DNA from: Algoriphagus marinus
GTDB lineage: Bacteria; Bacteroidota; Bacteroidia; Cytophagales; Cyclobacteriaceae
Length of the DNA stretch: 64,000 nucleotides
Direction of reading: 5' to 3'
Assembly: GCF_001936475.1 (NCBI RefSeq)
Contig: NZ_MSPQ01000005.1
Location: forward strand, 124,001-188,000
The notes beneath the pieces were generated by a model. That model had not been told where the DNA came from. It ran no database searches and saw nothing but the letters and a program-made list of their open reading frames with translations. Position numbers and translations under genes: made by a program. This document shows positions 53,079-62,856 of this stretch, in pieces (within the stretch, counting starts at the first letter, position 1; every line of letters starts with the position of its first letter).

Positions 53079-54119
53079 TTAAACTCGGGTTAATTTGATC
53101 GGATAGGTTTTGCCTGCATTCCATTGGCAGACATAGATATTTTCATCTTGATCGATGCATACGTCATGGCAATGCTTAAAAACCGGTTCAGACTGAACCA
53201 TCAATTGGAGTTGGCCATCGCGGTATTCCGGAGCAGTCCCTCCAGGATTGGAAACGACCTTGTTATCCTTGTTCAAAATGGTTACGAAACCTGAATTATC
53301 GGTCTGTTCCAAATATCTCAATCGGGACCAGCATACTCCTGCAAAAAGATTTTCTCCGTGAATTACAGGTCTGCATACAAATGCCCCAGGCAGGAAAATT
53401 GTTTCCAAATAGTTCCCATCCAAAGTAAATCTCTTAAAAGAATTATGACCTCTTGAGGTACAGAGCAAGGTCGGCTCTTTACCTCCCCGCTGATCTACAG
53501 CAATCCCGTGAGCCGTACTAAACTGACTGTCTCCTTGACCCGGGCCTCCAAATTTTCGGATAAAATTTCCATTCTTATCGTATTGCAAAAAGTATTGGGA
53601 ACCATACCCGTCTGCAATATACAAATCACCATTTGGAGCGACTGCTGTCTCTGTTGGTACCCAGCGCATTTTTTCTTCATAGATTCCTTCGGAAAGAGGG
53701 GATGCTATTTCAGCGACAATCGTACCTGACAACGTGGTCTTCAATACTCTTCCTCCATTATCCACCACCCAAAGGTATTCTGCATCTCCTTCATCAACGA
53801 TGGAAAGTCCATGAGCTCGATCCAGATTCAGCGTCCAGGTATCCAATAATTTCCCGGCTTGATCGTAAATGATCACATTATTTTTAGCCTCATCTGTCAG
53901 CATAATCATTCTTCCTTTTCGATCCATTACCATTTCATGGCAATTCACAACCGGAACTTTTGCTGGATCTAAATTCCCCCAGGTAGGATCTATTTTATAT
54001 TTAAAATCACCATGACCTAAGATTTGGTCTTGGGCTGCAAAAAGAGAAAAGTCAGGTTTGATGCTCATAGCTAATCCTAATAGAGAGGAGTTTTGGATAA
54101 ATTTTCTTCGTGAGTTCAT
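53079..54119 (-). CDS. secreted NHL-type beta-propeller protein
   Basis: A 346-residue protein with a twin-arginine-like signal (NSRRKFIQNSSLLGLAMS). NHL-repeat blades are visible: GRMIMLTDEAKNNVIIYDQAGKLL, AEYLWVVDNGGRVLK, VAPNGDLYIADGYGSQYFLQYDKNGNFIRKFG, STAHGIAVDQRGGKEPTLLCTSRGHNSFKRF and CHDVCIDQDENIYVCQWNAG. No catalytic residues can be assigned. Similar proteins accompany sugar-catabolic genes in Bacteroidota. It is divergent from a secreted TIM-barrel gene. Confidence 0.82.
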   Translation of the reverse strand: MNSRRKFIQNSSLLGLAMSIKPDFSLFAAQDQILGHGDFKYKIDPTWGNLDPAKVPVVNCHEMVMDRKGRMIMLTDEAKNNVIIYDQAGKLLDTWTLNLDRAHGLSIVDEGDAEYLWVVDNGGRVLKTTLSGTIVAEIASPLSEGIYEEKMRWVPTETAVAPNGDLYIADGYGSQYFLQYDKNGNFIRKFGGPGQGDSQFSTAHGIAVDQRGGKEPTLLCTSRGHNSFKRFTLDGNYLETIFLPGAFVCRPVIHGENLFAGVCWSRLRYLEQTDNSGFVTILNKDNKVVSNPGGTAPEYRDGQLQLMVQSEPVFKHCHDVCIDQDENIYVCQWNAGKTYPIKLTRV

Positions 54120-54259
54120 TTGAGTGCTGCTAGACTTTCAATTTAAGATTTCCTTCCGGATAACTGAAAAAAGATCTTCCAAAAAAGGACTTTACTACTG
54201 AATTTCGAATAAATTTTAATGTTTTTAGCTAGATTAGACCATCCCAAAATCAACCTACT

Positions 54260-55084
54260 ATGAAATTTAAAATTCTTATAATCAGCCTCATGTTAGTTTC
54301 CCCTTTTACTGGCTCAGCCCAAGAGATTGCCTTGCAGATGTATTCACTTCGAAATGAGATGAAAGTCGATCCAGTAAAATACCTAAAAATGATTCCCGAA
54401 ATGGGTATTACCAACTTGGAGGGGGGAGGAGGATATGGAATGTCAGAAGCCGAATACCAAAAAATCCTTGCGGATAATAACCTTAAAACCATTGGTGTAG
54501 GAGCGGAATACGATGAATTAAGCAAAGACTTGCAACCCATCATTGACAATGCTAAAAAAGCCGGTGCCAAATACGCCACCTGTTATTGGATAGCCCATCC
54601 AGACGGACCGATTTCTTTAGCCAAAATCAAAGAAGCAACGGAGCTTTTTAACAAAGCCGGGGCGGAACTCAAAAAGGAAGGAATAACCTTACTCTATCAT
54701 CCCCATGGTTATGAATTTGTGAAAGATGAAGGAATGGTGCCAATGGATTACATGCTGAAAAACGCCAAGAATTTTGCATTCAATATGGATGTGTTTTGGG
54801 TAAAAATGGGAGGTGGGGATCCGTTGAAAATCATGAAATCCTACCCTGGGAAATTCCCAATGCTCCACCTTAAAGACCGGGCTAAGGGCACTCTTGGCTC
54901 AAAGGATGGTCATGGAGATGTAGAAGCAAATGTTGTGCTTGGTACGGGAGATATTGATATCGCAGGAATAATTAAAGAAGCTCAAAAACAAGGTACTGCT
55001 TACTTGACAATCGAAGATGAAAGTTCGAGATCCGTTGAGCAGATCCCACAAAGCGTGGCTTTTATTAAGTCGATTTTGAAATAA
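54260..55084 (+). CDS. secreted sugar phosphate isomerase/epimerase-like TIM-barrel protein
   Basis: A 274-residue protein with a signal peptide (MKFKILIISLMLVSPFTGSAQ). The xylose-isomerase-like fold starts ALQMYSLRNEMKVDPVKYLKMI and contains LLYHPHGYEFV, NMDVFWVKMGGGDP, LHLKD and YLTIEDESS. These provide the family's Glu, His and Asp metal ligands in order. A periplasmic location for this fold is common in Bacteroidota. The substrate is unknown. It is followed by a short membrane protein gene 50 bases downstream. Confidence 0.85.
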   Translation: MKFKILIISLMLVSPFTGSAQEIALQMYSLRNEMKVDPVKYLKMIPEMGITNLEGGGGYGMSEAEYQKILADNNLKTIGVGAEYDELSKDLQPIIDNAKKAGAKYATCYWIAHPDGPISLAKIKEATELFNKAGAELKKEGITLLYHPHGYEFVKDEGMVPMDYMLKNAKNFAFNMDVFWVKMGGGDPLKIMKSYPGKFPMLHLKDRAKGTLGSKDGHGDVEANVVLGTGDIDIAGIIKEAQKQGTAYLTIEDESSRSVEQIPQSVAFIKSILK

Positions 55085-55134
55085 CGTTTTTGCTAAAAGT
55101 ATCTGCAAGGTTAAAAAGCAAGTATCGAATATAA

Positions 55135-55497
55135 ATGGCTGGCATTCCATTCTACTTCACTAACCAATTTGTTTGGATTTCAATATCTGTAGGGATCGTC
55201 TATTTTCTTGTCGGAAGGCTAATGATGAATCACCCGCCTTCGGACATCAATGGTTTAGCTGGATATCGTACAACCAGATCCATGAAGAAGCAGGAAACTT
55301 GGGACTTTGCCCAAGTAGAAGCAGGAAAAAAAATGAGTCGATTTGGGAAAATAGGATTCCTTATTGGTCTGATTAGCCTAGTGATCCCTTTAAGCGATCC
55401 ATGGGATTTTTACCTTGGGATGATTTGGGTACTTGCTTCATGTAGTTTATTGATCTATTCCGTAGAAAAATCTTTAAAGCAAAAATTTGGCAAATGA
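55135..55497 (+). CDS. SdpI-family membrane protein
   Basis: A 120-residue protein with three hydrophobic helices. The loop GLAGYRTTRSMKKQETWDFAQVEAGKKM is the SdpI-family signature. In Bacillus, SdpI gives immunity to the SdpC toxin and senses it, but most family members have unknown roles. No SdpC-like gene is next to it. Whether it relates to the bacteriocin-like gene at 43 kb is unknown. Confidence 0.82.
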   Translation: MAGIPFYFTNQFVWISISVGIVYFLVGRLMMNHPPSDINGLAGYRTTRSMKKQETWDFAQVEAGKKMSRFGKIGFLIGLISLVIPLSDPWDFYLGMIWVLASCSLLIYSVEKSLKQKFGK

Positions 55498-55592
55498 GCA
55501 GCTTAAAAAAAGTATGACCGATTAGAAGTCAAGTTTCCAAACATCCTTTACGGATAATTAGTTAGCTTTCGGACTAATAAATCTAAACTCAA

Positions 55593-56189
55593 ATGAAAAA
55601 CACCAAAACTCTATTCTTTGCTTTAGCCTTTTTTATGGCAGCAACATTTTCTGCTTTTGCACAGCTTCAATCTCCTGCTCCTAGCCCAGCAGCTAGCGTG
55701 TCACAAGTAGTAGGATTCACCAAAATCAACATTGATTATTCCTCCCCTGCTGTAAAAGGCCGTAAAATCTTCGGAGAAATCGAAAAATACGGTGTGACTT
55801 GGAGAGCTGGAGCTAATAATCAAACCATCATCGAGTTCAGTACTCCGGTAAGCGTGGGCGGAAAAAACCTACGTGCAGGTAAGTATTCCATCTTCATGAC
55901 TCCAATCGAATCAGGTGATTGGATGGTGCATTTAAACAGCAAAGCGGCTTCTGTTTTTGCCTATATGAAAGATGGTAAAATCGACGAAGAGGCAGTGGCA
56001 AAAGATGATGCTGTAGCATTCAAAGGCATGACTACCCGCGGTGGAAAAACAGAAAGATTGCAATACCATATTTCTGCTGAAGACAACAAAATAGCAAAAA
56101 TCACCATGGCTTGGGAAGGTGTAATGGTTTCCTTTATGGTAGACACTCAGGTGGATCAGAAAATGGAAGGCTTCAAAAGTGTATTCTAA
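55593..56189 (+). CDS. secreted DUF2911 protein
   Basis: A 198-residue protein with a signal peptide (MKNTKTLFFALAFFMAATFSAFAQ). The DUF2911 core is visible as SPAASVSQVVGFTKINIDYSSPAVKGRKIFG, YGVTWRAGANNQTIIEFSTPVSVGGKNLRAGKYSIFMTP and KITMAWEGVMVSFMVD. The family is widespread in Bacteroidota and of unknown function. A terminator follows. Confidence 0.88.
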   Translation: MKNTKTLFFALAFFMAATFSAFAQLQSPAPSPAASVSQVVGFTKINIDYSSPAVKGRKIFGEIEKYGVTWRAGANNQTIIEFSTPVSVGGKNLRAGKYSIFMTPIESGDWMVHLNSKAASVFAYMKDGKIDEEAVAKDDAVAFKGMTTRGGKTERLQYHISAEDNKIAKITMAWEGVMVSFMVDTQVDQKMEGFKSVF

Positions 56190-56222
56190 AAAATCAGAAA
56201 CCTAAATTGATAAATCTAAAAA

Positions 56223-56256
56223 CAAAATACCTGAATCATCTGATTCGGGTATTTTG
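56223..56256 (+). terminator. terminator after the DUF2911 gene
   Basis: CAAAATACCTGAATCA and TGATTCGGGTATTTTG form a 16-bp stem with one G-T pair and a 2-base loop, followed by CTTT. It lies 33 bases after the stop codon and 17 bases before the next gene. Confidence 0.75.
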
Positions 56257-56273
56257 CTTTAAAATAGCCGCGA

Positions 56274-56909
56274 ATGCCTAAGAGACTACAAACCGAAAAA
56301 GAGGAATATTTCAATTCCCTTTCCCATGGAATTGGGTTTTTCTTGGGACTTATTGGTATTCCCTTTTTACTTTTCCGTGCAAATGAACTAGGTGACATTG
56401 ATTTGCTAATCGCCTGCGCTGCCTTCTCTTTGGGGATTTTGATGGTCTATTCGAGTTCGACTCTTTATCACCTTTCAAAAGCGGGACACAGAAAAGACCA
56501 TTTTCAGAAAGCTGATCATATTTCGATTTACTTCCTGATTGCCGGCTCCTACTCCCCTATGATTTTGACAGTTTTGGAGGAAAAAAAGGCTATGATGTTT
56601 CTTTCTATCCTTTGGGGCTTTGTATTGGTAGGCTCTATTTTTAAATTCTTTTTTGCAGGCAGATTCAAGTTTATTTCTGTAGGACTTTACTTGGCAATGG
56701 GTTGGATTTCAATTTTTCTACTCAAAGCCATGTGGGAAAACTTAAGCGGTGAGACGCTTATTTGGATTTTGATTGGAGGCTTGAGCTATACGATTGGAGT
56801 TTATTTTTATGTCCAAAGCAATAAGCCTTACTATCACAGCATTTGGCATGTTTTTGTTCTTTTGGGAACTGCAAGCCATTTCTGTGCGATTTGGAAATTA
56901 TTAGAATAG
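56274..56909 (+). CDS. trhA: PAQR/hemolysin III-family membrane protein
   Basis: A 211-residue protein with seven hydrophobic helices of the TrhA/YqfA (hemolysin III) type. Conserved residues are NSLSHGIGFFLG in the first helix, SSTLYHLSK, DHISIYFLIAGSYSPMIL and SIWHVFVLLGTASHF. These provide the His and Asp residues that bind zinc in PAQR receptors. A role in membrane fluidity homeostasis is known for Escherichia coli TrhA. The gene ends 1 base before the stop of the convergent hydrolase gene. Confidence 0.9.
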   Translation: MPKRLQTEKEEYFNSLSHGIGFFLGLIGIPFLLFRANELGDIDLLIACAAFSLGILMVYSSSTLYHLSKAGHRKDHFQKADHISIYFLIAGSYSPMILTVLEEKKAMMFLSILWGFVLVGSIFKFFFAGRFKFISVGLYLAMGWISIFLLKAMWENLSGETLIWILIGGLSYTIGVYFYVQSNKPYYHSIWHVFVLLGTASHFCAIWKLLE

Positions 56910-56910
56910 A

Positions 56911-57945
56911 TTAATCTCTTTTAAAATCACCCTTATCTACATCTTTCAAGAACTGAATCAAGCCTGGGAAAAAATGCTCCGGATCATCGTATTGGCTCAA
57001 GTGACTTCCATTCGGACAAAGTAAGAATCTGCCGTTTTGGACTTCTGTGGACATCCACTCCATGTGCTTGGGATCCATGGTATCGTGGGTGCCGCCGATG
57101 ACCAAAGTAGGAACGGTGATGCTTTTCAATTGATCCTTTACATCCCAACCTTCCAGACTTGCCCCTGAGGTGATTCCAAATTCGCTATAGCCCTGCATGT
57201 ACACATAGACATTGGGATTGACCTGCCCCATCATGCGGTTGATTTCTTCTGGCCACTCAGCAGACGGTCTGCGAAGGACGTGCTGAGGGTAATGGTGCTC
57301 TCCAAGCAGCTCCATGTAGCGGGGATTTTCGAAGTCACCTTTTTTCTCGATTTCCATCACCTCAGCAAAGACCTCCTTTGGCATTTGCGGCCCAAGTACT
57401 TCCTTGGCGTATTTCTCATAGTCAGCTAGGCTTGCCATCATATTGGAAATGATCAGCCCTTTGAGTTTGTCTTGGTGCTTAAAGGCATATTCCATCCCGA
57501 GCATTCCGCCCCAAGATTGTCCGTAGAGGTAGAAGTTATCCTTGTTCAGTCCCAAAGCGATTCGCACCTGCTCTACCTCATCCACAAATCGCTCGATCGT
57601 CCAAAGTGTACTATCTGATGGTTGGTCTGAATGGGCCGAACCCAACTGATCATACCAGATAAACTCGATGTTTTCCTGAGGGAGGAAATCTTTGAAGTTC
57701 GCATATTGCTCATGTGTCATCCCGGGTCCGCCGTGAAGCAAAAGCACTTTCATGGTAGGATTATCCCCTACCCGCTTAGTATAAACTTTGAATTCTCCTT
57801 TTGGAGTTTGGATGGGAATCATCTGAACTCCATCTTCTAATGTTACTGCAGTCGAATCGGCATGAATCGTTTCAGTCTGAGTGGATGATTGGCAGGAGAA
57901 AAGGCAGATTGCAGATGAAAGAAGTAGAAACCAAAAGTTTTTCAT
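56911..57945 (-). CDS. proline iminopeptidase-like alpha/beta-hydrolase lipoprotein
   Basis: A 344-residue alpha/beta hydrolase with a lipoprotein signal (AICLFSC, C18). The oxyanion motif HGGPGMTHEQY is at 71-81. The nucleophile is S144 in YGQSWGGMLG. The likely acid and base are in VIGGTHDTMDP and NGSHLSQYDD. The HGGPG and GQSWGG motifs and the lid fit proline iminopeptidases, which release N-terminal proline from peptides. A different substrate in the periplasm is possible. Confidence 0.85.
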   Translation of the reverse strand: MKNFWFLLLSSAICLFSCQSSTQTETIHADSTAVTLEDGVQMIPIQTPKGEFKVYTKRVGDNPTMKVLLLHGGPGMTHEQYANFKDFLPQENIEFIWYDQLGSAHSDQPSDSTLWTIERFVDEVEQVRIALGLNKDNFYLYGQSWGGMLGMEYAFKHQDKLKGLIISNMMASLADYEKYAKEVLGPQMPKEVFAEVMEIEKKGDFENPRYMELLGEHHYPQHVLRRPSAEWPEEINRMMGQVNPNVYVYMQGYSEFGITSGASLEGWDVKDQLKSITVPTLVIGGTHDTMDPKHMEWMSTEVQNGRFLLCPNGSHLSQYDDPEHFFPGLIQFLKDVDKGDFKRD

Positions 57946-58055
57946 GGGTGATGTATTTCGTTCCTTAACAAGTTAACCCAAAGATTTCAAGGATTCAACT
58001 GAAAAATAATATTGCTTTACCATTCCTTGAAGGGAATGAAAATCAAGCTTTAGAA

Positions 58056-58087
58056 AAAAACTCCCAGTCTTATGGCTTGGAGTTTTT
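58056..58087 (-). terminator. terminator downstream of the putative effector/immunity operon
   Basis: A stem of AAAAACTCC-type arms with an AGCC/GGCT-like inner pairing and an A-run on the left, which is a T-run on the minus strand. A second related hairpin (AATCCAAG/CTTGGATT) at 58175-58198 lies closer to the stop codon. Confidence 0.65.
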
Positions 58088-58174
58088 GAACTTCAAATTT
58101 AACGGAGAGAAATTCTAAACATGAAACTAATTACATGTTCCCTATTACAAGTTGAGATTTCTCAGAAATAAAAT

Positions 58175-58198
58175 AATCCAAGCCTTTCGACTTGGATT
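58175..58198. terminator. AATCCAAG hairpin terminator
   Basis: An 8-bp perfect stem, AATCCAAG/CTTGGATT, with an 8-base loop and T-run on the plus strand; a matching hairpin occurs at 60411-60439, beyond the other end of the two-gene unit. Confidence 0.7.
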
Positions 58199-58213
58199 TT
58201 TTATACTTTTCAA

Positions 58214-58849
58214 TTAAATAATCACAAGATTATCAGCAAACAACACCTGAAAAAGGTCTGATCTGTAAACACTTTTCCCATCGATCACAATATCTTCAAT
58301 CTTGGTAGCGGCAAATATATTATTGAACAATTGAAATTCAGGAAAGAATCTTTCACAACAACTAATCAACTTGTTAGCAAAATTAATTTGTTCTTCAGAA
58401 TAGGGGAAATAACTGATAAATGGATTTTTGGATTCTTTTGAGAATACACCAATAGTGGAAGTATATTCAGTTATTGGAATAATTGATTTTGCATGTCCGC
58501 TAGTGAAATAAATCCCAATTAATTTCCCTATTTGACTCAAACAAAATCCAATACCTAATTTATTTGGTAGAAGAATTTCCATCTTAAATGAATAAGTGTG
58601 GGCTCCCTTAGTGCGATCCGTCACTCTTTTAATTTGATCATTTTCTTTGAGAAGAATAACCATAGAATTCCAAGATTCCACTAACCCAACCTTTTCAACT
58701 TCCAATTTTTCTAAGTTTTTCTTTATCCTTTCAACCTCCAGCTGGTTTCTCTTATTGATTTTGATAAATTCTTCATCAGTCTTTGCATAAAGATCATCTC
58801 TATGTAATTGAAAAGAATAATTTTCAATTTCTTCTAAAATAGAACCCAT
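58214..58849 (-). CDS. unrecognised cytosolic protein, putative immunity partner
   Basis: A 211-residue soluble protein without signal peptide. An N-terminal helical region (about 1-75) is followed by an alpha/beta region with LPNKLGIGFCLSQIGKLIGIYFTSGHAKSIIPITEY and a polar C-terminus. I recognise no family. It starts 6 bases after the stop of a lipoprotein gene with toxin-like architecture, and the two share flanking terminators, so they form a two-gene unit. By analogy with polymorphic toxin loci it could be a specific immunity protein. Confidence 0.6.
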   Translation of the reverse strand: MGSILEEIENYSFQLHRDDLYAKTDEEFIKINKRNQLEVERIKKNLEKLEVEKVGLVESWNSMVILLKENDQIKRVTDRTKGAHTYSFKMEILLPNKLGIGFCLSQIGKLIGIYFTSGHAKSIIPITEYTSTIGVFSKESKNPFISYFPYSEEQINFANKLISCCERFFPEFQLFNNIFAATKIEDIVIDGKSVYRSDLFQVLFADNLVII

Positions 58850-58855
58850 TTCAGT

Positions 58856-60223
58856 TTAACAATTTGGACTATAAGACGAGTTACAATTTACAACATTTCT
58901 TTTCGGGAATTCTGAGGTTGTAGACTCAGGTGCAAAAACTTTAATAAATTCATCAAAATACTCCAAAAAGAGCCTTTTGGTGTTACTATTGAGTGGATTG
59001 TGTGGCTCTATAACTGTTTGAGACACACCAAATGCAGCTCCATTGGCAGAAAATTGAAGTATTCTTTGCGCTCCATATTTAGAAAAATACCAAAAAACTT
59101 CACCATTTTCAACACGTGAAAATAAATCTCCACTTGATATAATATCAGGAAACCTTTCTATTAAATAATCTAAAGCTGAACCACTGCCAACAGTATTCAT
59201 AATTGTATTGTTTTGTATCCTATTCATTGCAGCATCACTTATCCCATTACCTAATGCAAAATAAATATCAAATTGATTTAATAATTGGCCATTTTCAAAT
59301 CTTAGTCCGTTAAGATTTCCTTCCCAAAAAGAATCATCATTTCCTCCTGAAATATTCCCAAAAGAACTAATACACAATCTGTCACCTGGCCCTTCCTCCT
59401 CTTCTTCCTCCTCATCACAATCCACAGTCACTCCCTGAAGATTTCCTTCCGGCTGCTCACATTCTGTGCCTGTAGAAGGCGGGGTACCTCCACCACCTCC
59501 GCCTCCGCCAGTGTCTCCCGGAGTTGGGGGTGCCATTACCAGTTCACACTCATACCCTGAAACAGTTGTTCCATCTTCAACCGGTGTGGTACAACCAAAA
59601 CCTTCCCAACAAGTAGACTTATACCAAGTGGTCACCACCTGATAACAAACGAGATAAGAATTGGCTAATCTTGAATTTTTATTTGAACCCTTTGCTTTTG
59701 ACTCTTTTATCCGATGGGTCTTTATCCCATCCTTAATCCGCCATCCGCTAATGAAATCTCCATTCCATCTGTAAAACCGGTATATCCCTGAGAAATCTGA
59801 TTGAATCTTTTGATATCCGCCGTCCATGAAATCTTTCAATTTGAATTTCTTATCCGGGCTATCTGGATAAATATTCAAAAAATAAGGAACATAACTTCCA
59901 TCTGATTTTGGAAAAAGGATTAAGGTCTGTAAAATCGAATTTTTCTCCAGTTTTTCGGTCTTCAGATGCTCAGGAATCGCAATATCCTCAAAGTCAAACT
60001 GTACTTCAATGACCTTCTTTCCATCCGATTGATTGTACACCTTAGATTTGGCCCAATCTGGTTTTCCTTTTCCATTTTTGACCTTTCTGGCATTTTCATC
60101 CCCTTGATTTTGCATCTCAAAGGCGTCATACCAGGATTTAGCCGCTTCAATCTCTGAATTTTTCAAATCAGAAAGTTGCTCAATTTCTTCCTCTATACAG
60201 GAAGTAGCCAGCAGTCCAATCAA
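58856..60223 (-). CDS. lipoprotein with variable-looking C-terminal domain, candidate polymorphic effector
   Basis: A protein of about 455 residues. A conserved-looking N-terminal region runs from the lipobox (LLATSC) to about 230, with WAKSKVYNQSDGKKVIEVQF and IYRFYRWNGDFISGWRIKDG. A Gly/Pro linker (GDTGGGGGGGGTPPS), a poly-Glu run of about seven residues, and a C-terminal domain (~285-455) with no family I know follow. The 60223 start is a TTG; the open frame extends upstream, with an RLTGILIAVLIGLLATSC stretch forming a better signal, but no ATG is in frame, so the true start is uncertain or a frameshift is present. The delivery-domain/linker/unique-tail layout plus the neighbour suggests a toxin. 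Confidence 0.6.
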   Translation of the reverse strand: MIGLLATSCIEEEIEQLSDLKNSEIEAAKSWYDAFEMQNQGDENARKVKNGKGKPDWAKSKVYNQSDGKKVIEVQFDFEDIAIPEHLKTEKLEKNSILQTLILFPKSDGSYVPYFLNIYPDSPDKKFKLKDFMDGGYQKIQSDFSGIYRFYRWNGDFISGWRIKDGIKTHRIKESKAKGSNKNSRLANSYLVCYQVVTTWYKSTCWEGFGCTTPVEDGTTVSGYECELVMAPPTPGDTGGGGGGGGTPPSTGTECEQPEGNLQGVTVDCDEEEEEEEGPGDRLCISSFGNISGGNDDSFWEGNLNGLRFENGQLLNQFDIYFALGNGISDAAMNRIQNNTIMNTVGSGSALDYLIERFPDIISSGDLFSRVENGEVFWYFSKYGAQRILQFSANGAAFGVSQTVIEPHNPLNSNTKRLFLEYFDEFIKVFAPESTTSEFPKRNVVNCNSSYSPNC

Positions 60224-60410
60224 GACTGCGATCAGAATACCAGTTAACCTAAATAAAGGTTTGGTTTGGTTTATATAACATAGTATTAAAAGTTTATCGC
60301 TTTTAAGAAATTATTTTCATTTTAATTTTCCAAGAAGAATTTGAAGAAATTTTTAGACAAAAAACTAACTGCATATTATATAATTCAAATGGAAAAAAAT
60401 CAGGAATAAA

Positions 60411-60439
60411 AAAATCCAAGCCTTTCGACTTGGAGTTTT
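60411..60439 (-). terminator. terminator of the leftward oxidoreductase operon
   Basis: AAAATCCAAG/CTTGGAGTTTT stem with an 8-base loop and an A-run on the left (T-run on the minus strand), 20 bases beyond the oxidoreductase stop codon. It resembles the hairpin at 58175-58198. Confidence 0.75.
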
Positions 60440-60459
60440 TAGACTTTTGACCTTATTAT

Positions 60460-61626
60460 TCAGACTTTTTCCACCCAATCCACTCCAGTATCCTTCCAAG
60501 CTCGGTCATTGGCAGAATTAATCACTGCTTCGCACACTTTCTGAGTTTCGAAAGCATCTCGGAAAGTTGGGTGACAATCCTCTCCTGTCTCAAGGCTATG
60601 AAAGAAATCAGCCACCTGATGGATAAATGAATGCTCATACCCGATCGAAGTTCCGGGAATCCACCATCGACTCATATAAGGATGGTCCCCATCTGTCACG
60701 TGAATCGAGCGCCAGCCTCTGACAATTCCTTCATCACTATGATCAAAATATTCCAATCGAGTCAGATCATGCAAATCCCATCGAATCGAAGCATGCTCTC
60801 CGTTGATCTCAAATGTGTAGAGCGCTTTGTGACCTCTGGCATATCGAGTGGCTTCAAAAAGTCCAAGCGAACCATTGTCAAAATGACAATGAAAAATACA
60901 AGCATCGTCGATTCCGACTTTTTGCTTTTCCCCTGAACCCACGTGAACTCGCTCTTTGACAAACGTTTCTGTTATGGCTGAGACATCTTTGATTCCTCCA
61001 TTGAGCCACATGGCAGTATCAATACAGTGCGCCAATAAATCACCTGTCACTCCAGACCCTGCTGCATCCACATCCAATCTCCAAAGGCCATCTCCCCCTT
61101 GCGGTAACTCAGGATTTATCGTCCAGTCCTGTAAGAAATTTGCTCGGTAATGGAAGATCTTCCCAAGTTTGCCGGAAGCCACGATATTCTTCGCCAAAGT
61201 CACCGCAGGAACTCTTCGATAGTTGTACCAAACCGTATTTTTCACTCCTGCTTTTTCCACGGCATCCAGCATAGTTTTCGCCTCAGCAACCGTTCTTGCC
61301 AAAGGCTTTTCGCAAAGAATCATCTTCCCTGCCTCAGCAGCTGCAATGGCAATCTCGGCATGCATGTCATTTGGAGTACAGATATCCACCGCATCGATAT
61401 CATCACGAGCGATGATTTTTTTCCAGTCTGTCTCATAGGATGCATAATCCCACTGCTTCATGAAAGCTTCTGCTCTTTCAGCTTTTCGAGAGCAACAAGC
61501 CTGAAGAACAGGTTGATATTCGTATTCTGGGAAAAAGTCTGCTAAACGCTTGTAGCCATTCGTATGGATTCGACCCATCAGTCCAGTACCGATTAGTCCG
61601 ATTCGTATGTGTTTTTTATTTGCCAT
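60460..61626 (-). CDS. Gfo/Idh/MocA family oxidoreductase
   Basis: A 388-residue cytoplasmic NAD(P)-dependent oxidoreductase, probably sugar or inositol directed. The Rossmann loop is [38 protein letters not shown] and the catalytic-lysine block CEKPLARTV follow. The substrate helix region includes [16 protein letters not shown]. No export signal is present. It is downstream of a TIM-barrel isomerase and a cupin on the same strand, a combination seen in inositol or keto-sugar pathways. Confidence 0.88.
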   Translation of the reverse strand: MANKKHIRIGLIGTGLMGRIHTNGYKRLADFFPEYEYQPVLQACCSRKAERAEAFMKQWDYASYETDWKKIIARDDIDAVDICTPNDMHAEIAIAAAEAGKMILCEKPLARTVAEAKTMLDAVEKAGVKNTVWYNYRRVPAVTLAKNIVASGKLGKIFHYRANFLQDWTINPELPQGGDGLWRLDVDAAGSGVTGDLLAHCIDTAMWLNGGIKDVSAITETFVKERVHVGSGEKQKVGIDDACIFHCHFDNGSLGLFEATRYARGHKALYTFEINGEHASIRWDLHDLTRLEYFDHSDEGIVRGWRSIHVTDGDHPYMSRWWIPGTSIGYEHSFIHQVADFFHSLETGEDCHPTFRDAFETQKVCEAVINSANDRAWKDTGVDWVEKV

Positions 61627-61833
61627 AATTGGAAAATTGAAATATTTAAAGATTTGAAAATTGAGTTGATAAGTTAGAAAGTGGTAATGTTGGAAGTAAT
61701 CGATATACAGTATTAGATAGTTGAAGAGTTGAAAGGAAGGCCTCGCGTTTTTAAAGATTTTTCTAGATTCAAGAATCTCGTACCTCGTAATTCATATTTC
61801 AAAAATCATACATCAGATATCTAACATCATAAC

Positions 61834-62856
61834 TCACCCCTTCCATCCATGCGCCTCTCTGACTTTGATCATCGTAGCCAGAATATCATTCCAAGTCTGC
61901 TGATTTTCCATTACTGAGTTAGGGAACATGCACCCATCCCAACAGATATGCTTCATGGCTTTGGTCAAAACTCCATTTTCATCCCGGAGCCAGTAGCCTG
62001 CATCATGGACAATATCTAATACTCCATTTGGATCTGTAGCTTGGCAATGACGACCTGTTTTATCATGAGAACCTGAACCGAAAACTGACCCGTCATTTTG
62101 GGCTACGTGAAAGTCAATAGTCCAAGGGCGAAGTGCATCCGTTACCGTCTTCAAAGCTGCCTTCACCGCTTCCCGATCATTCAAATCCGCATCTGGAGCT
62201 AAGATCCGATGCTCTGGAGCATTGTAGCCCATGGTATATAAAAAGGTGTGCGACATATCTGCCTGAAAGCCAATATTCGGTCGGTCAACCATTTCTAAAG
62301 TCTCCACCATATGTTTCCAGCTATGCATGGCACCCCAGCAAATCTCCCCTTCAGCCGCTAGTCTTTCTCCAAAACCGGCAGCAACATCGCAGGCTTCACG
62401 GAAAGTTTCCACTATTTGCTTGGTGTTTCCTTTTGGATCCTTCGCCCAATCTGAAACACCGGCAGCTGAATCGATTCGTACTACTCCGTAATGCCGAACT
62501 CCAAGTTCGTTGAGCTTTTGTCCAAACTCACAGGACTTCCGAACCATATCCACAAAAGTCTTCCGCTGATCTGCAGTGCCCATCGCTGAACCTGCCCAAA
62601 TCGGAGCAACCAGCGAACCCACATTCAGATTGTATTTGGATACTTTATCCGCAAGCTTTTTGGCTTCATCAGCATTATTCAAATCAAAGTGAGGTTCAAG
62701 CAAACCCACATCGATTCCGTCAAATTTCACTCCATTGACTTCGGCTTTTGCAGTCATCTCAAGCAGCGAATCAAAAGGTATGATCGGCTCAGAATCCGGT
62801 CCTTTTCCGACCAATCCCGGCCAAGTGGCGTTGTGTAGTTTTGGGTAATTGTTCAT
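61834..62856 (-). CDS. xylose isomerase-like TIM-barrel protein
   Basis: A 340-residue sugar phosphate isomerase/epimerase-family protein. Visible elements are [76 protein letters not shown] and [14 protein letters not shown]. They supply Glu, Asp and His metal ligands. It has no signal peptide. The substrate is not predictable; the neighbours (Gfo/Idh dehydrogenase and a cupin) suggest a keto-sugar or inositol derivative. Confidence 0.83.
   Translation of the reverse strand: MNNYPKLHNATWPGLVGKGPDSEPIIPFDSLLEMTAKAEVNGVKFDGIDVGLLEPHFDLNNADEAKKLADKVSKYNLNVGSLVAPIWAGSAMGTADQRKTFVDMVRKSCEFGQKLNELGVRHYGVVRIDSAAGVSDWAKDPKGNTKQIVETFREACDVAAGFGERLAAEGEICWGAMHSWKHMVETLEMVDRPNIGFQADMSHTFLYTMGYNAPEHRILAPDADLNDREAVKAALKTVTDALRPWTIDFHVAQNDGSVFGSGSHDKTGRHCQATDPNGVLDIVHDAGYWLRDENGVLTKAMKHICWDGCMFPNSVMENQQTWNDILATMIKVREAHGWKG

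Noticed and set aside
55135..55497. SdpI-like protein as immunity for the bacteriocin-like gene at 43 kb
   Set aside because: The genes are 11 kb apart and the candidate toxin already has a coupled partner; family members are common outside toxin loci.
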